In this document: positions 5,473-12,171 of the stretch, piece after piece
Numbering within the stretch: the stretch's first letter is position 1
Layout: every line of letters begins with the position of its first letter
Assembly: GCA_937930165.1 (NCBI GenBank)
Contig: CALGVL010000337.1
Location: 1-12,738 of the forward strand
DNA from: an uncultured Acetobacteraceae bacterium
GTDB taxonomy: Bacteria; Pseudomonadota; Alphaproteobacteria; Acetobacterales; Acetobacteraceae
Length of the DNA: 12,738 nucleotides
Reading direction: 5' to 3'
Position numbers and translations under genes: made by a program
Notes under the pieces: generated by a model
What the model was told of the DNA's origin: nothing
Databases searched by the model: none
Seen by the model: only the letters and a program-made list of their open reading frames with translations

Positions 5473-7031
5473 GGCGCCGAGCCTATCGCCGCGCTGGCGG
5501 ACTGGCCATCGGGCCAGCGCGCCTCAGGATCCAGCGGCAGCACCGGCCGCGGCAGCTTCGTCCAGGGGAAGCGCGACAGGATCGGGGAGGTCAGGCCGGG
5601 ACAGTCCACCTCCACGATCCGGTCATGGGTGAAGAACTCGTCAAAGCCGCCACGGAAATGGCCGCGCGACTTCACCACCACCGCCCGCGCCCGGCCGATA
5701 TCCAGGCCGAGATGCTCCAGGAAGGCCGGATCGGCGCATTGCGTACGGTTGGAGATCACCACCACGGTGATGCCGCCGATCCGCAGCGCCGCCGTCAGGC
5801 CGAGCGCGATTGCCGTGCCGGCGAAGATGCCGCGCCGTCCGGTGACTCGCCCGTCGGAGAGCGCCACCACCTCCGCCTCCGCTGCGAAGGGATGGCTGAA
5901 GGGGTCGTCGGCCGTGAGCGTCCCCTGCGGGCGGTTGAAGCGCGCGGTGAAGCGGGCGCCGCGCCCCAGGCGGTGCGCCTCCTCCGCCAGCAGCGGGTCG
6001 TGGATCACGCCGATCAGGCAGTCCTGCACCCCGGCACGGTGAAAGGCTTCCAGGATGAACATGGTGTTGCCCCGGCCGCCGCCGCCGGGATTGTCCGCCA
6101 CATCGGCGAAGGCCAGCGGCACCGGGCTTTCCTTCGCCAAACGCACCGCTTCCTCCAAGGGCGTGAGCTTCGCCACGAAGCGGGCGCCGCGGTCCCAGGC
6201 GGCCTGCGCCAGCGTGTCGGCCAGCGCCTCCGCCGCCTGCCGCTCCGTCGCGGTCACGACCACCGCCATGCCGTTGAAGGGCGTGTCGCCATAGGCGAAG
6301 CCGCCCATGACGGAGACGTTCAGGATGCGGGCATCCTTGGCCTGCAATTCCTGGCCGAGATTGATGACCTCGGCATAGGGTCCCTGGGCCGTCAGCAGGG
6401 AAACGGTAGGCGCCACGATCGGCAGCCGCCGCAGCGCCAGATGGGTCCGCGTCCCGCCCATCAGCCGGCGCAGAAGCTGAGCACTTTCGGCACCCCGTTC
6501 CCGCATGTCGAGATGCGGGTTGGTGCGGTAGCCGACGAAGGCGTCGCAATCCCGCACCATGGCATCCGAGACATTGGCATGCAGGTCGTAGCTGCAGACC
6601 AGCGGCACAGTGGGGCCGAGCACCTCCCGCACCAGTCCCTGCACCGCGCCTTCCGGATCGTCCAGCTCCGTCGTCAGCCCAGCACCGTGCAGCACGCAAT
6701 AGACGCCATCAACCCGCCCCCGGATCGCCTCAAGCCCGCGGCGCCAGATCGCCAGCATCTCCGCGAAGGTGGTGTGCTCCACCGGCCCGTTCGGCTCGGC
6801 CATGGCCAGCAGGATCGGCAAGGGCGTCCAAGGCCCGGCGTTGTCCATATCGGCGACGAAGCCCGGCATCTCGCCCAGTGCGCGGGGCGAGGTGCTGCGC
6901 GCATCCGAGAGGATCGCCTCCCCCTCCAGCCAGCAGCGTGAGGCGAAATCGGCACGCGTCGCCGGCGGAGCGAAGCGGTTGCACTCGATCGAGAAGCCCA
7001 GCAGCGCAACGCGCGGTCCTGTTCCTGTCAT
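5469..7031 (-). CDS. M81 family metallopeptidase (MlrC-like)
   Basis: A 520-residue protein of the M81 family, whose best-known member is MlrC, which cleaves linearised microcystin products. Motifs in order: VALLGFSIECNRF (8-20), the LHGAG loop (114-118), D149-L-H151-AN, and NPH173-LDMRERG. D149, H151 and H173 correspond to the zinc ligands described for MlrC. VADNPGGGGRGNT (311-323) is also typical. The N-terminal half (MlrC N domain) and the C-terminal half (to the HFRGGFDEFF segment near 458-467) are both complete. I set the start at 7031 because AAAGGTGAGG lies directly before that ATG and the family similarity begins there. No signal peptide is seen, so it is cytoplasmic. It heads the minus-strand run and is translationally coupled to a D-amino-acid-type PLP enzyme. 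I infer a small-peptide or amide substrate, not microcystin specifically. Confidence 0.94.
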   Translation of the reverse strand: MTGTGPRVALLGFSIECNRFAPPATRADFASRCWLEGEAILSDARSTSPRALGEMPGFVADMDNAGPWTPLPILLAMAEPNGPVEHTTFAEMLAIWRRGLEAIRGRVDGVYCVLHGAGLTTELDDPEGAVQGLVREVLGPTVPLVCSYDLHANVSDAMVRDCDAFVGYRTNPHLDMRERGAESAQLLRRLMGGTRTHLALRRLPIVAPTVSLLTAQGPYAEVINLGQELQAKDARILNVSVMGGFAYGDTPFNGMAVVVTATERQAAEALADTLAQAAWDRGARFVAKLTPLEEAVRLAKESPVPLAFADVADNPGGGGRGNTMFILEAFHRAGVQDCLIGVIHDPLLAEEAHRLGRGARFTARFNRPQGTLTADDPFSHPFAAEAEVVALSDGRVTGRRGIFAGTAIALGLTAALRIGGITVVVISNRTQCADPAFLEHLGLDIGRARAVVVKSRGHFRGGFDEFFTHDRIVEVDCPGLTSPILSRFPWTKLPRPVLPLDPEARWPDGQSASAAIGSAP

Positions 7032-7084
7032 CCTCACCTTTCCCCCTGCGTCATGCGGCAGCCTGTCCGGATCCGGCACCCAGG

Positions 7085-7109
7085 TGAACCGATCCCGCTG
7101 CGAGCCGTT
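7085..7109 (+). promoter_or_regulatory. Candidate EcfG-type general stress promoter
   Basis: TGAAC (7085-7089), 16 bases, then CGTT (7106-7109). This differs from the alphaproteobacterial EcfG consensus (GGAAC, 16-17 bases, CGTT) at one base. It points toward the DUF1328 gene, whose ATG is 77 bases downstream. It lies in the 155-base divergent gap with the M81 gene. Position and spacing support it, but one mismatch in a short motif leaves room for chance. Confidence 0.4.
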
Positions 7110-7186
7110 ATGTCCCCGACGATACCTGCCATCCGAACGAGCAGTCCGGGATGCCCGGCGTGGCACCGGCTCAAGGGGAGCACCGC

Positions 7187-7360
7187 ATGCTGAAATGGGC
7201 GCTGATCTTCTTCGTGATCTCGATCATCGCGGGATTGCTCGGCTTCACCGGCATTTCCTCAGCCACCGCCGGCATCGCCAAGGTCCTGTTCGTGATCGCG
7301 ATCATCATTTTCCTGGTCCTGCTGGTGCTGGGCCTGGTCGCCGGAGAGGCATTGGTCTGA
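7187..7360 (+). CDS. DUF1328 family small membrane protein
   Basis: A 57-residue peptide that is nearly all membrane: two hydrophobic helices (about 3-20 and 30-52) joined by a GISSATAG turn. The MLKWALIFFVISIIAGLLGF start followed by TGISSATAGIAKVLF is the hallmark of the DUF1328 (YtjA) family, and the length is normal. AGGGGAG at 7174-7180, 6 bases before the ATG, is an excellent ribosome site. Its biochemical role is unknown; members are widespread inner-membrane peptides. It is monocistronic, running divergently from the M81 gene and ending 9 bases from the converging threonine-synthase-like gene. An EcfG-like promoter upstream suggests stress induction. Confidence 0.93.
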   Translation: MLKWALIFFVISIIAGLLGFTGISSATAGIAKVLFVIAIIIFLVLLVLGLVAGEALV

Positions 7361-7369
7361 CCCCCTCCG

Positions 7370-8494
7370 CTACAGGCTGATGCCCAGCAGTTCCGCGATG
7401 CGCTGCGTCGCCTTCAGCCCGGAGCCGGTCAGCACCACCACGGTCGTCTCCTCCGGCGCTATGGTGCCGGCGCGGAGCAGCTTGCCGAAGGCCGCCGCCG
7501 CCTGGGCGCTGGTCGGCTCCACATGGATACCGGTCCGCGCAAGGTCGAGCGTCGCCGCGCTGATCTCCTGCTCGGAGAGCATCACCGCGCCGCCCTGGCT
7601 CTGCTGCAGCACACCGAGGCATTCGCGCAGGCGGATCGGTGCGGCGATGGCCGTGCCCTCGGCGATTGTCGGCCGCGGCTCGGCCTCCGGCTCGCTGAGG
7701 AAGGCGCGGGCGATCGGTGCGCAATTCGCCGGCTGGGCCGCGAAGATGCGCGGCAGCCGGGCGATCTGCCCGGCCCGCAGCAGCTCCCCGAAGCCGATGC
7801 CGCAACCCAGCACATTCGATCCGGCGCCGCAGGGCACGATGACATTGTCCGGCGCGCGGAACCCCAGATCCTCCCACAACTCATAGGCCAGGGTCTTGGT
7901 GCCCTGCAGGAAGAAGGGATGCCAATTGTGGCTGGCGTAGAAGATCCGCTCAGCCTGCCGCAGCGCTGCATCGGAACAGTCCTGCCGGCTGCCCGGCACC
8001 AATTCGATCTCGGCGCCGGCGGCGCGGGACTGCACGGTCTTGGCCGGGCTGGTGCTGGCCGGCACCAGGATCTTCGCCCGCATCCCGCCGGCCGCGGCAT
8101 AGGCGGCGATGGCGGCGCCGCCATTGCCGGAGGAGTCCTCCAGCACCTCCCCGATGCCCTGCGCCCGCAGCAGGGAGAGCATCACGGAAGCGCCGCGGTC
8201 CTTGAAGCTGCCGGTCGGCATCAGCCATTCGCATTTCAGCAGCGCGGTCGCGCCGGCGATGGTGCGGGGGACCAGCGGCGTGCAGCCCTCCCCCATGCTG
8301 ATCGGCGCGCCGGGCAGCGGCGGCAGGGCGGCACGGTAGCGCCAGAGGCTGCGCTCGGCGCGGTCGATCTGCTCCGGCCCGATGCCGGGCAGGTCGGTCA
8401 GCAGCAGCGGCTCCCGCCCGTCCCCGCACCAGCGCGGCGGGTCGAGGGGCCAGGTGCGTCCGGTGCGGGGGTCGAGATAGGCAATGTCGTCCAT
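7370..8494 (-). CDS. Threonine synthase-like PLP enzyme
   Basis: A 374-residue fold-type II (tryptophan synthase beta family) PLP enzyme nearest to threonine synthase. PTGSFKDRG (93-101) carries the PLP lysine K98. SSGNGGAAIAAYAA (121-134) is the substrate/cofactor loop, PCGAGSN (221-227) binds the PLP phosphate, and TGSGLK (356-361) lies near the PLP ring nitrogen. MGEGCTPL (67-74) is also typical. Threonine synthase converts O-phosphohomoserine to threonine, but close paralogues act on other hydroxy or diamino acids. The setting beside peptidases and amidohydrolases, away from hom or thrB, leaves room for a catabolic paralogue. The ATG at 8494 begins the family-like sequence, although its ribosome site is weak. 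It runs divergently from the M20 gene across a 61-base gap. Confidence 0.88.
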   Translation of the reverse strand: MDDIAYLDPRTGRTWPLDPPRWCGDGREPLLLTDLPGIGPEQIDRAERSLWRYRAALPPLPGAPISMGEGCTPLVPRTIAGATALLKCEWLMPTGSFKDRGASVMLSLLRAQGIGEVLEDSSGNGGAAIAAYAAAGGMRAKILVPASTSPAKTVQSRAAGAEIELVPGSRQDCSDAALRQAERIFYASHNWHPFFLQGTKTLAYELWEDLGFRAPDNVIVPCGAGSNVLGCGIGFGELLRAGQIARLPRIFAAQPANCAPIARAFLSEPEAEPRPTIAEGTAIAAPIRLRECLGVLQQSQGGAVMLSEQEISAATLDLARTGIHVEPTSAQAAAAFGKLLRAGTIAPEETTVVVLTGSGLKATQRIAELLGISL

Positions 8495-8525
8495 GCCGGA
8501 AGACTTGCCCTTTCGCCCCGGCCCG

Positions 8526-8539
8526 GCAAGGCTCCTTGC
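8526..8539. promoter_or_regulatory. Inverted-repeat operator candidate between divergent genes
   Basis: GCAAGG and CCTTGC flank two bases, a perfect 14-base palindrome. A further half-site CTTGCC (8504-8509) is complementary to GGCAAG (8525-8530), so three copies of the same half-site fall within 36 bases. They fill most of the 61-base gap between the threonine-synthase-like and M20 starts, suggesting one regulator controlling both. No regulator gene is in the window. Confidence 0.35.
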
Positions 8540-8555
8540 AGGAATGGAGAATGTC

Positions 8556-9692
8556 ATGCCGGCTGATTCCCGCGCCCAGGCCGCGCCCTCTGGCGACAGC
8601 GAGGCCGTCGCCCGCCTTGCCGCCGAGCTGGTGGCGATCGACAGCCGCAGCTTCCTCTCCAACCTGCCCATCGCCGAGCGGATCGAGGCGGAGCTGGCGG
8701 GCTTCGAAATCGAGCGGCTGGACTACACGGATGCCAATGGCGTGGCGAAGCGCGCCCTGGTCGCGCATCGCGGCCCGAAGGGCGGCTATGCCCTGTCCGG
8801 CCATATGGACACCGTCCCCGATACCGGCTGGGAGGCCAATCCCTGGGAGCCGCGGATCGATGCCGATGGCGTGCTGCACGGCCTGGGCAGCGTGGACATG
8901 AAGGGTGCGGTCGCCGCCTGCATCCAGGCGGCCAAGGCGGTGCCGGGGCATGTGCCCGCCACCCTGCTGCTCACCACCGATGAGGAGACCACCAAGGCCG
9001 GTGCCCGCGCGGTGGCGGGAAGCGCCCTGGCCCGTTCCCTCGGCCTGCAGGGGATCGTGGTGGCGGAGCCGACCGGCCTGGCGCCGGTGCGCGGCCATCG
9101 CGCCTCGGTGAATTTCACCGCCGTCGCGCGCGGGGTGCAGGCCCATTCCTCCACCGGCCGCGGCCGCAACGCCAATTGGGCACTGATCCCCTTCCTGGCC
9201 GAGATGAAGCAGGTCTTCGAGCGGCTGCGCCATGACCCGGCCCTGCAGGACCCCGCCTACGACCCGCCCTTCGCCGATTTCAACCTGGTGCTGGACAATC
9301 ATGGCACGGCGGTGAACGTGAACGTCCCGCTCGCCACCTGCCGCATCAAGTTCCGGCACAGCCGCAAGCTGGACCCGGAGCCGATCCTGGCCACCGTGCG
9401 CGGAGCGGCGGAGCGGGCCGGGATCGAACTGGCCATCACCACCGAGGGCGCGCCGCCGGAACTGCCTGCCGACCATCCCCTCATCCGGCTGGCCACCGAA
9501 CTCACCGGGAAGCCCGCCACCACGGTACCCTTCGGCACGGATGCCTCCGAATTGCAGGCGCTCGCCCCCTGCGTCGTGCTCGGGCCCGGGGAGATCGGAA
9601 CGGCGCACACGCCGCGGGAATGCGTGGCGCTGGCGGACCTCGCCGCAGCGGTGGGGATCTTCGGCCGGATCCTGGAGCGCGGCGCACCATAG
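8556..9692 (+). CDS. M20 family metallopeptidase / amidohydrolase (ArgE/DapE-like)
   Basis: A 378-residue cytoplasmic zinc hydrolase of the M20 family. The catalytic set is complete: SGHMDTVP (81-88) with H83 and D85, GSVDMKG (111-117) with bridging D114, TDEET (141-145) with general base E143 and ligand E144, EPT with ligand E171, and IGTAHTPRE (348-356) with ligand H351. The inserted dimerisation domain (about 180-295) includes VQAHSSTGRG (194-203), with H197 completing the active site across the dimer. Relatives remove acyl groups from amino acids (acetylornithine, succinyl-diaminopimelate) or cleave small peptides. The exact substrate is unclear, and isolation from arg or dap genes argues against assigning argE or dapE. 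The ATG at 8556 follows GGAG (8546-8549) by 6 bases; the in-frame ATG at 8544 has its purine-rich stretch too close. Confidence 0.92.
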   Translation: MPADSRAQAAPSGDSEAVARLAAELVAIDSRSFLSNLPIAERIEAELAGFEIERLDYTDANGVAKRALVAHRGPKGGYALSGHMDTVPDTGWEANPWEPRIDADGVLHGLGSVDMKGAVAACIQAAKAVPGHVPATLLLTTDEETTKAGARAVAGSALARSLGLQGIVVAEPTGLAPVRGHRASVNFTAVARGVQAHSSTGRGRNANWALIPFLAEMKQVFERLRHDPALQDPAYDPPFADFNLVLDNHGTAVNVNVPLATCRIKFRHSRKLDPEPILATVRGAAERAGIELAITTEGAPPELPADHPLIRLATELTGKPATTVPFGTDASELQALAPCVVLGPGEIGTAHTPRECVALADLAAAVGIFGRILERGAP

Positions 9693-9759
9693 CCCCCGGG
9701 GCCCTGGCACCCCATATGGGCAGGTCGTCCAGCGGCCCCTTCGGGCCAGAGAGGACAGG

Positions 9760-10416
9760 ATGTGCAGCGCAAGACCGCTTGCCCTTCTGGGCACCCTCGC
9801 CCTCACTGCCTGCGCGGTGGCTCCGCCCTCCGGACCCACCGTGCTCGCCACGCCGCCCGAGGGGAAGAATCTCGGGGAATTCCAGCGCGAGGATGCGAGT
9901 TGCCGGAATTACGCCTCGTCCCAGATCGGCTATGGCACGCCAGCGCAGGGGGCTAATCAGGCAGCGATAGGCAGCGCCGCCCTCGGTACGGCGCTCGGCG
10001 CCGCAGCGGGCGCACTGCTCGGCTCCGCAGGCGCGGCGGCCGGGACAGGGGCGGCGATCGGCGCCGGGACGGGGCTGCTGGCCGGCTCCGCGATCGGCAC
10101 CAACAATGCCCAGGCTTCCGGCTATGCGCTGCAGCAGCGCTATGACGTCGCCTATACGCAATGCATGGCAAGCGCCGGCAACCGGGTGCAGGCGGCCACG
10201 GTGGCGCCGCCTCCGCCCGGCATCGCCTATCCGGCCTATCCCTATTACTACGGGGGCTATCCCTATTACGGAGGCTATTCCCCCTATTACTGGGGCTACC
10301 CTTATTACGGCTACGGGCCCAGCATCTCCCTCGGCTTCTTCGGCAGTTTCGGCGGCCCGCACTACCATCGCCACGGCTCCTTCCATCACGGCTTCCACCG
10401 GGGCCGCCACAGGTGA
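9760..10416 (+). CDS. Glycine-zipper lipoprotein with Tyr-rich repeats and His-rich tail
   Basis: A 218-residue predicted lipoprotein. The signal ends in the lipobox LTAC with lipidation at C18. A small domain with C48 and C135 brackets a glycine-zipper hairpin (about 70-113, repeated small-residue GxxxG spacing) of the kind seen in outer-membrane-associated YMGG/glycine-zipper proteins. Then comes a linker with PPPP, a Tyr/Gly/Pro repeat tract (157-187, built from YPYYGGY-like units), and a tail ending in a His/Arg-rich stretch (201-218, seven His). Its likely site is the inner face of the outer membrane; the function is unknown. The start at 9760 follows GAGAGGA (9749-9755) closely. A small stem, GGCCC-cttc-GGGCC (9734-9747), lies just before that ribosome site and could affect its access. 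Confidence 0.85.
   Translation: MCSARPLALLGTLALTACAVAPPSGPTVLATPPEGKNLGEFQREDASCRNYASSQIGYGTPAQGANQAAIGSAALGTALGAAAGALLGSAGAAAGTGAAIGAGTGLLAGSAIGTNNAQASGYALQQRYDVAYTQCMASAGNRVQAATVAPPPPGIAYPAYPYYYGGYPYYGGYSPYYWGYPYYGYGPSISLGFFGSFGGPHYHRHGSFHHGFHRGRHR
10228..10320 (+). repeat. Imperfect tandem repeat encoding Tyr/Gly/Pro units
   Basis: About five imperfect copies of a 15-21-base unit (tat ccc tat tac ... ggc type) encode residues 157-187 of the lipoprotein. The units vary at third positions and in length, so the repeat is old or selected at protein level rather than a fresh slippage expansion. Confidence 0.55.
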
Positions 10417-10424
10417 GGCGGGAA

Positions 10425-10450
10425 GCGGAGGGCCGGCACGGGCCCTCCGC
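10425..10450 (+). terminator. Strong hairpin after the lipoprotein gene
   Basis: GCGGAGGGCC (10425-10434) and GGCCCTCCGC (10441-10450) form a perfect 10-bp GC stem with a 6-base loop, 8 bases after the lipoprotein stop. No U-tract follows, so it departs from a classic intrinsic terminator. It still likely marks the 3' end of the lipoprotein transcript and separates it from the HAD-UbiA operon. Confidence 0.55.
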
Positions 10451-10602
10451 CCGGCCATTCGAGCCTGATATCGCGCTCCTGGCAGCTTGCCGGCGCAGAC
10501 CTCGCTCTTCCACCGCATGACCCCTGGCCTGCGGGCGGCTCGCCCCTACGCAGCGGCAACTCAACCATGGATCCGGACGTTGCAGCCGCGCGATGCATCC
10601 CT

Positions 10603-10616
10603 GCGCAGATCTGCGC
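10603..10616. promoter_or_regulatory. 14-base perfect palindrome in the HAD-UbiA leader
   Basis: GCGCAGATCTGCGC is fully self-complementary, 84 bases before the chosen HAD-UbiA start, in the 249-base stretch 10451-10699 that otherwise holds no convincing gene. A second small palindrome, GCAATTGC, lies at 10626-10633. TTGCAG (10580-10585) could be a -35 element, but no good -10 is visible. A dimeric regulator site is plausible but unproven. Confidence 0.3.
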
Positions 10617-10699
10617 CTCATCACGGCAATTGCATTACCGCTGATCACCGGCAGGTGGCCTATTCGCGCAGCCAGCACGTCCCGACCATGGAGTGGATG

Positions 10700-12157
10700 A
10701 TGTACGAGGCACAGTCCACCCTGGCTGCCGAGCAGCGGCACGAGCTGCTGCCGCTCGCCGTCGATCTGGACGGGACGCTGCTCGCGACGGATGTGCTGCA
10801 TGAGGGCCTGGTCTGCACCCTGCTGCATCACCCCGCCGCCCTTGCGCGCCTGCTTCCCGCCCTTGTGGCCGGGCGCGCCGCGCTCAAGCGGCGGGTGACG
10901 GAGGTCGCGCCCCCCCTGGCAGAGGCGCTGCCGCTGCGCCTGCCCTTTCTCGAATGGCTTCGCAGGCAGCGTGCCGCGGGCCGCAGCCTGCACCTCGTGA
11001 CCGCCGCCGACCAGTGCGTCGCCGATGCGGTGGCGGCGCATCTCGGCATCTTCGACTCCGCGGTGGGCAGCGACGGCAGCCGCAACCTGCGCAGCGGGGA
11101 GAAGGCGGCCTTCCTGCGCCGGCGGTTTCCCGGCGGCTTCGCCTATGCGGGCGACAGCCACGTGGATCTGGAGATCTTCGCCGCGGCGCATGCGGTCGTC
11201 CTGGTGAATGCCAGCCCGGGCGTCAGCGCCGCGGTGTCGCGCCTCGGCAAGGAGTTGCTGGCCGAGTTCCCGCGCCAGCGGCCGCGCCTGAGGGATTGGG
11301 CGGGCGCGCTGCGGATCCACCAATGGTCGAAGAACCTGCTGCTCTTCGTGCCGCTGGTCCTCGCACACCGGCTGGACGATGCCGAAGCGATCCTCCGCTG
11401 CATCGCGGGCGTGCTGGTCCTCGGCCTTGCGGCGTCCGGGACCTATCTGCTCAACGACCTCGCGGATCTCACTGCGGACCGGATGCATGCCACCAAGCGG
11501 CAGCGGGCGCTTGCCGCCGGGCGCATTCCGGTCCTGCTCGGGCTGGCGGCGGCTGCCGGCCTGATCCTGGCGGGGCTGTCCGGGGCCGCGGCGCTCGGGC
11601 CGACGATCGCCGCGGGGATCCTTGCCTATGTCGCGGTCTCGCTCGCCTATTCCGGCTGGCTGAAGGCAATCCCGCTGCTCGACACGCTGGTGATCGCCGG
11701 CCTGTTCATGCTGCGCCTGGCGCTCGGCGTGGAGCTGGCCGGGGTGCCCTACTCGCCCTGGCTGATGTCCTTCGCCGGCTTCTTCTTCCTCTCCCTGGCA
11801 TTGGCCAAGCGCCATTGCGAGCTGATGGAGGCGCGCCGGTCCGGCACCGCGCTGGCGCGCCTTGGCTACCAGGTGGAGGACTGGCCGCTGACTCTGGGCT
11901 TCGGCGCGGCATCGGCCATGGCGGCGCTGCAGATCATGATCCTGTTCGTGGCGGACGAGGCCTGGCCGTCGCGCATGTATGACACGGCCGCCTGGCTCTA
12001 TCTGGCCCCCGCGGCGCTCTCCATCTGGCTGGCGCGGATCTGGTTCCTTGCGCATCGGCGCAGGCTGCGCGACGACCCCGTGGTCTTCGCCCTGCGCGAC
12101 CCGTGGAGTTGGGCCATCGGCACGGTGATCGCCCTGGCGATCCTGGCGGCGCTTTGA
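10700..12157 (+). CDS. HAD phosphatase-UbiA prenyltransferase fusion (DPPR synthase-like)
   Basis: A 485-residue two-domain protein. Residues 18-190 are a HAD phosphatase with all motifs: DLDGT (22-26), LVTAAD with T101, K135, and GDSHVD (151-156). Residues about 200-485 are a polytopic UbiA-family transferase with NDLADLTAD (252-260), KRQR (266-269), YSGWLK (317-322) with D328, and ALAKRHCEL (367-375). The latter features match decaprenyl-phosphate 5-phosphoribosyltransferase (Rv3806c type), which moves phosphoribose from PRPP to a polyprenyl phosphate. The HAD part would then remove the 5-phosphate. The RP usually seen after KRxR is RA here. The ATG at 10700 follows GGAG (10690-10693) by 6 bases. 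In-frame ATGs at 10697, 10688 and 10487 exist, but the extra sequence looks non-coding. The DprE1-like gene follows after 14 bases. Confidence 0.9.
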   Translation: MYEAQSTLAAEQRHELLPLAVDLDGTLLATDVLHEGLVCTLLHHPAALARLLPALVAGRAALKRRVTEVAPPLAEALPLRLPFLEWLRRQRAAGRSLHLVTAADQCVADAVAAHLGIFDSAVGSDGSRNLRSGEKAAFLRRRFPGGFAYAGDSHVDLEIFAAAHAVVLVNASPGVSAAVSRLGKELLAEFPRQRPRLRDWAGALRIHQWSKNLLLFVPLVLAHRLDDAEAILRCIAGVLVLGLAASGTYLLNDLADLTADRMHATKRQRALAAGRIPVLLGLAAAAGLILAGLSGAAALGPTIAAGILAYVAVSLAYSGWLKAIPLLDTLVIAGLFMLRLALGVELAGVPYSPWLMSFAGFFFLSLALAKRHCELMEARRSGTALARLGYQVEDWPLTLGFGAASAMAALQIMILFVADEAWPSRMYDTAAWLYLAPAALSIWLARIWFLAHRRRLRDDPVVFALRDPWSWAIGTVIALAILAAL

Positions 12158-12171
12158 GGCATCCTGCCTCG

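Noticed and set aside
4027..6042. A 671-codon open frame on the plus strand
   Set aside because: It lies antisense to the DSD1-like, RidA and M81 genes, which have clear family motifs. Its His/Arg/Gln-rich translation has no recognisable domain, as expected for an antisense frame in GC-rich DNA.
7950..9851. A 633-codon open frame on the minus strand
   Set aside because: It is antisense to the M20 gene and out of frame with the threonine-synthase-like gene. It is explained by third-position GC bias.
10487..10699. N-terminal extension of the HAD-UbiA protein from the ATG at 10487
   Set aside because: The extra 71 residues have no domain character. The ribosome site GGAG at 10690-10693 fits the start at 10700.
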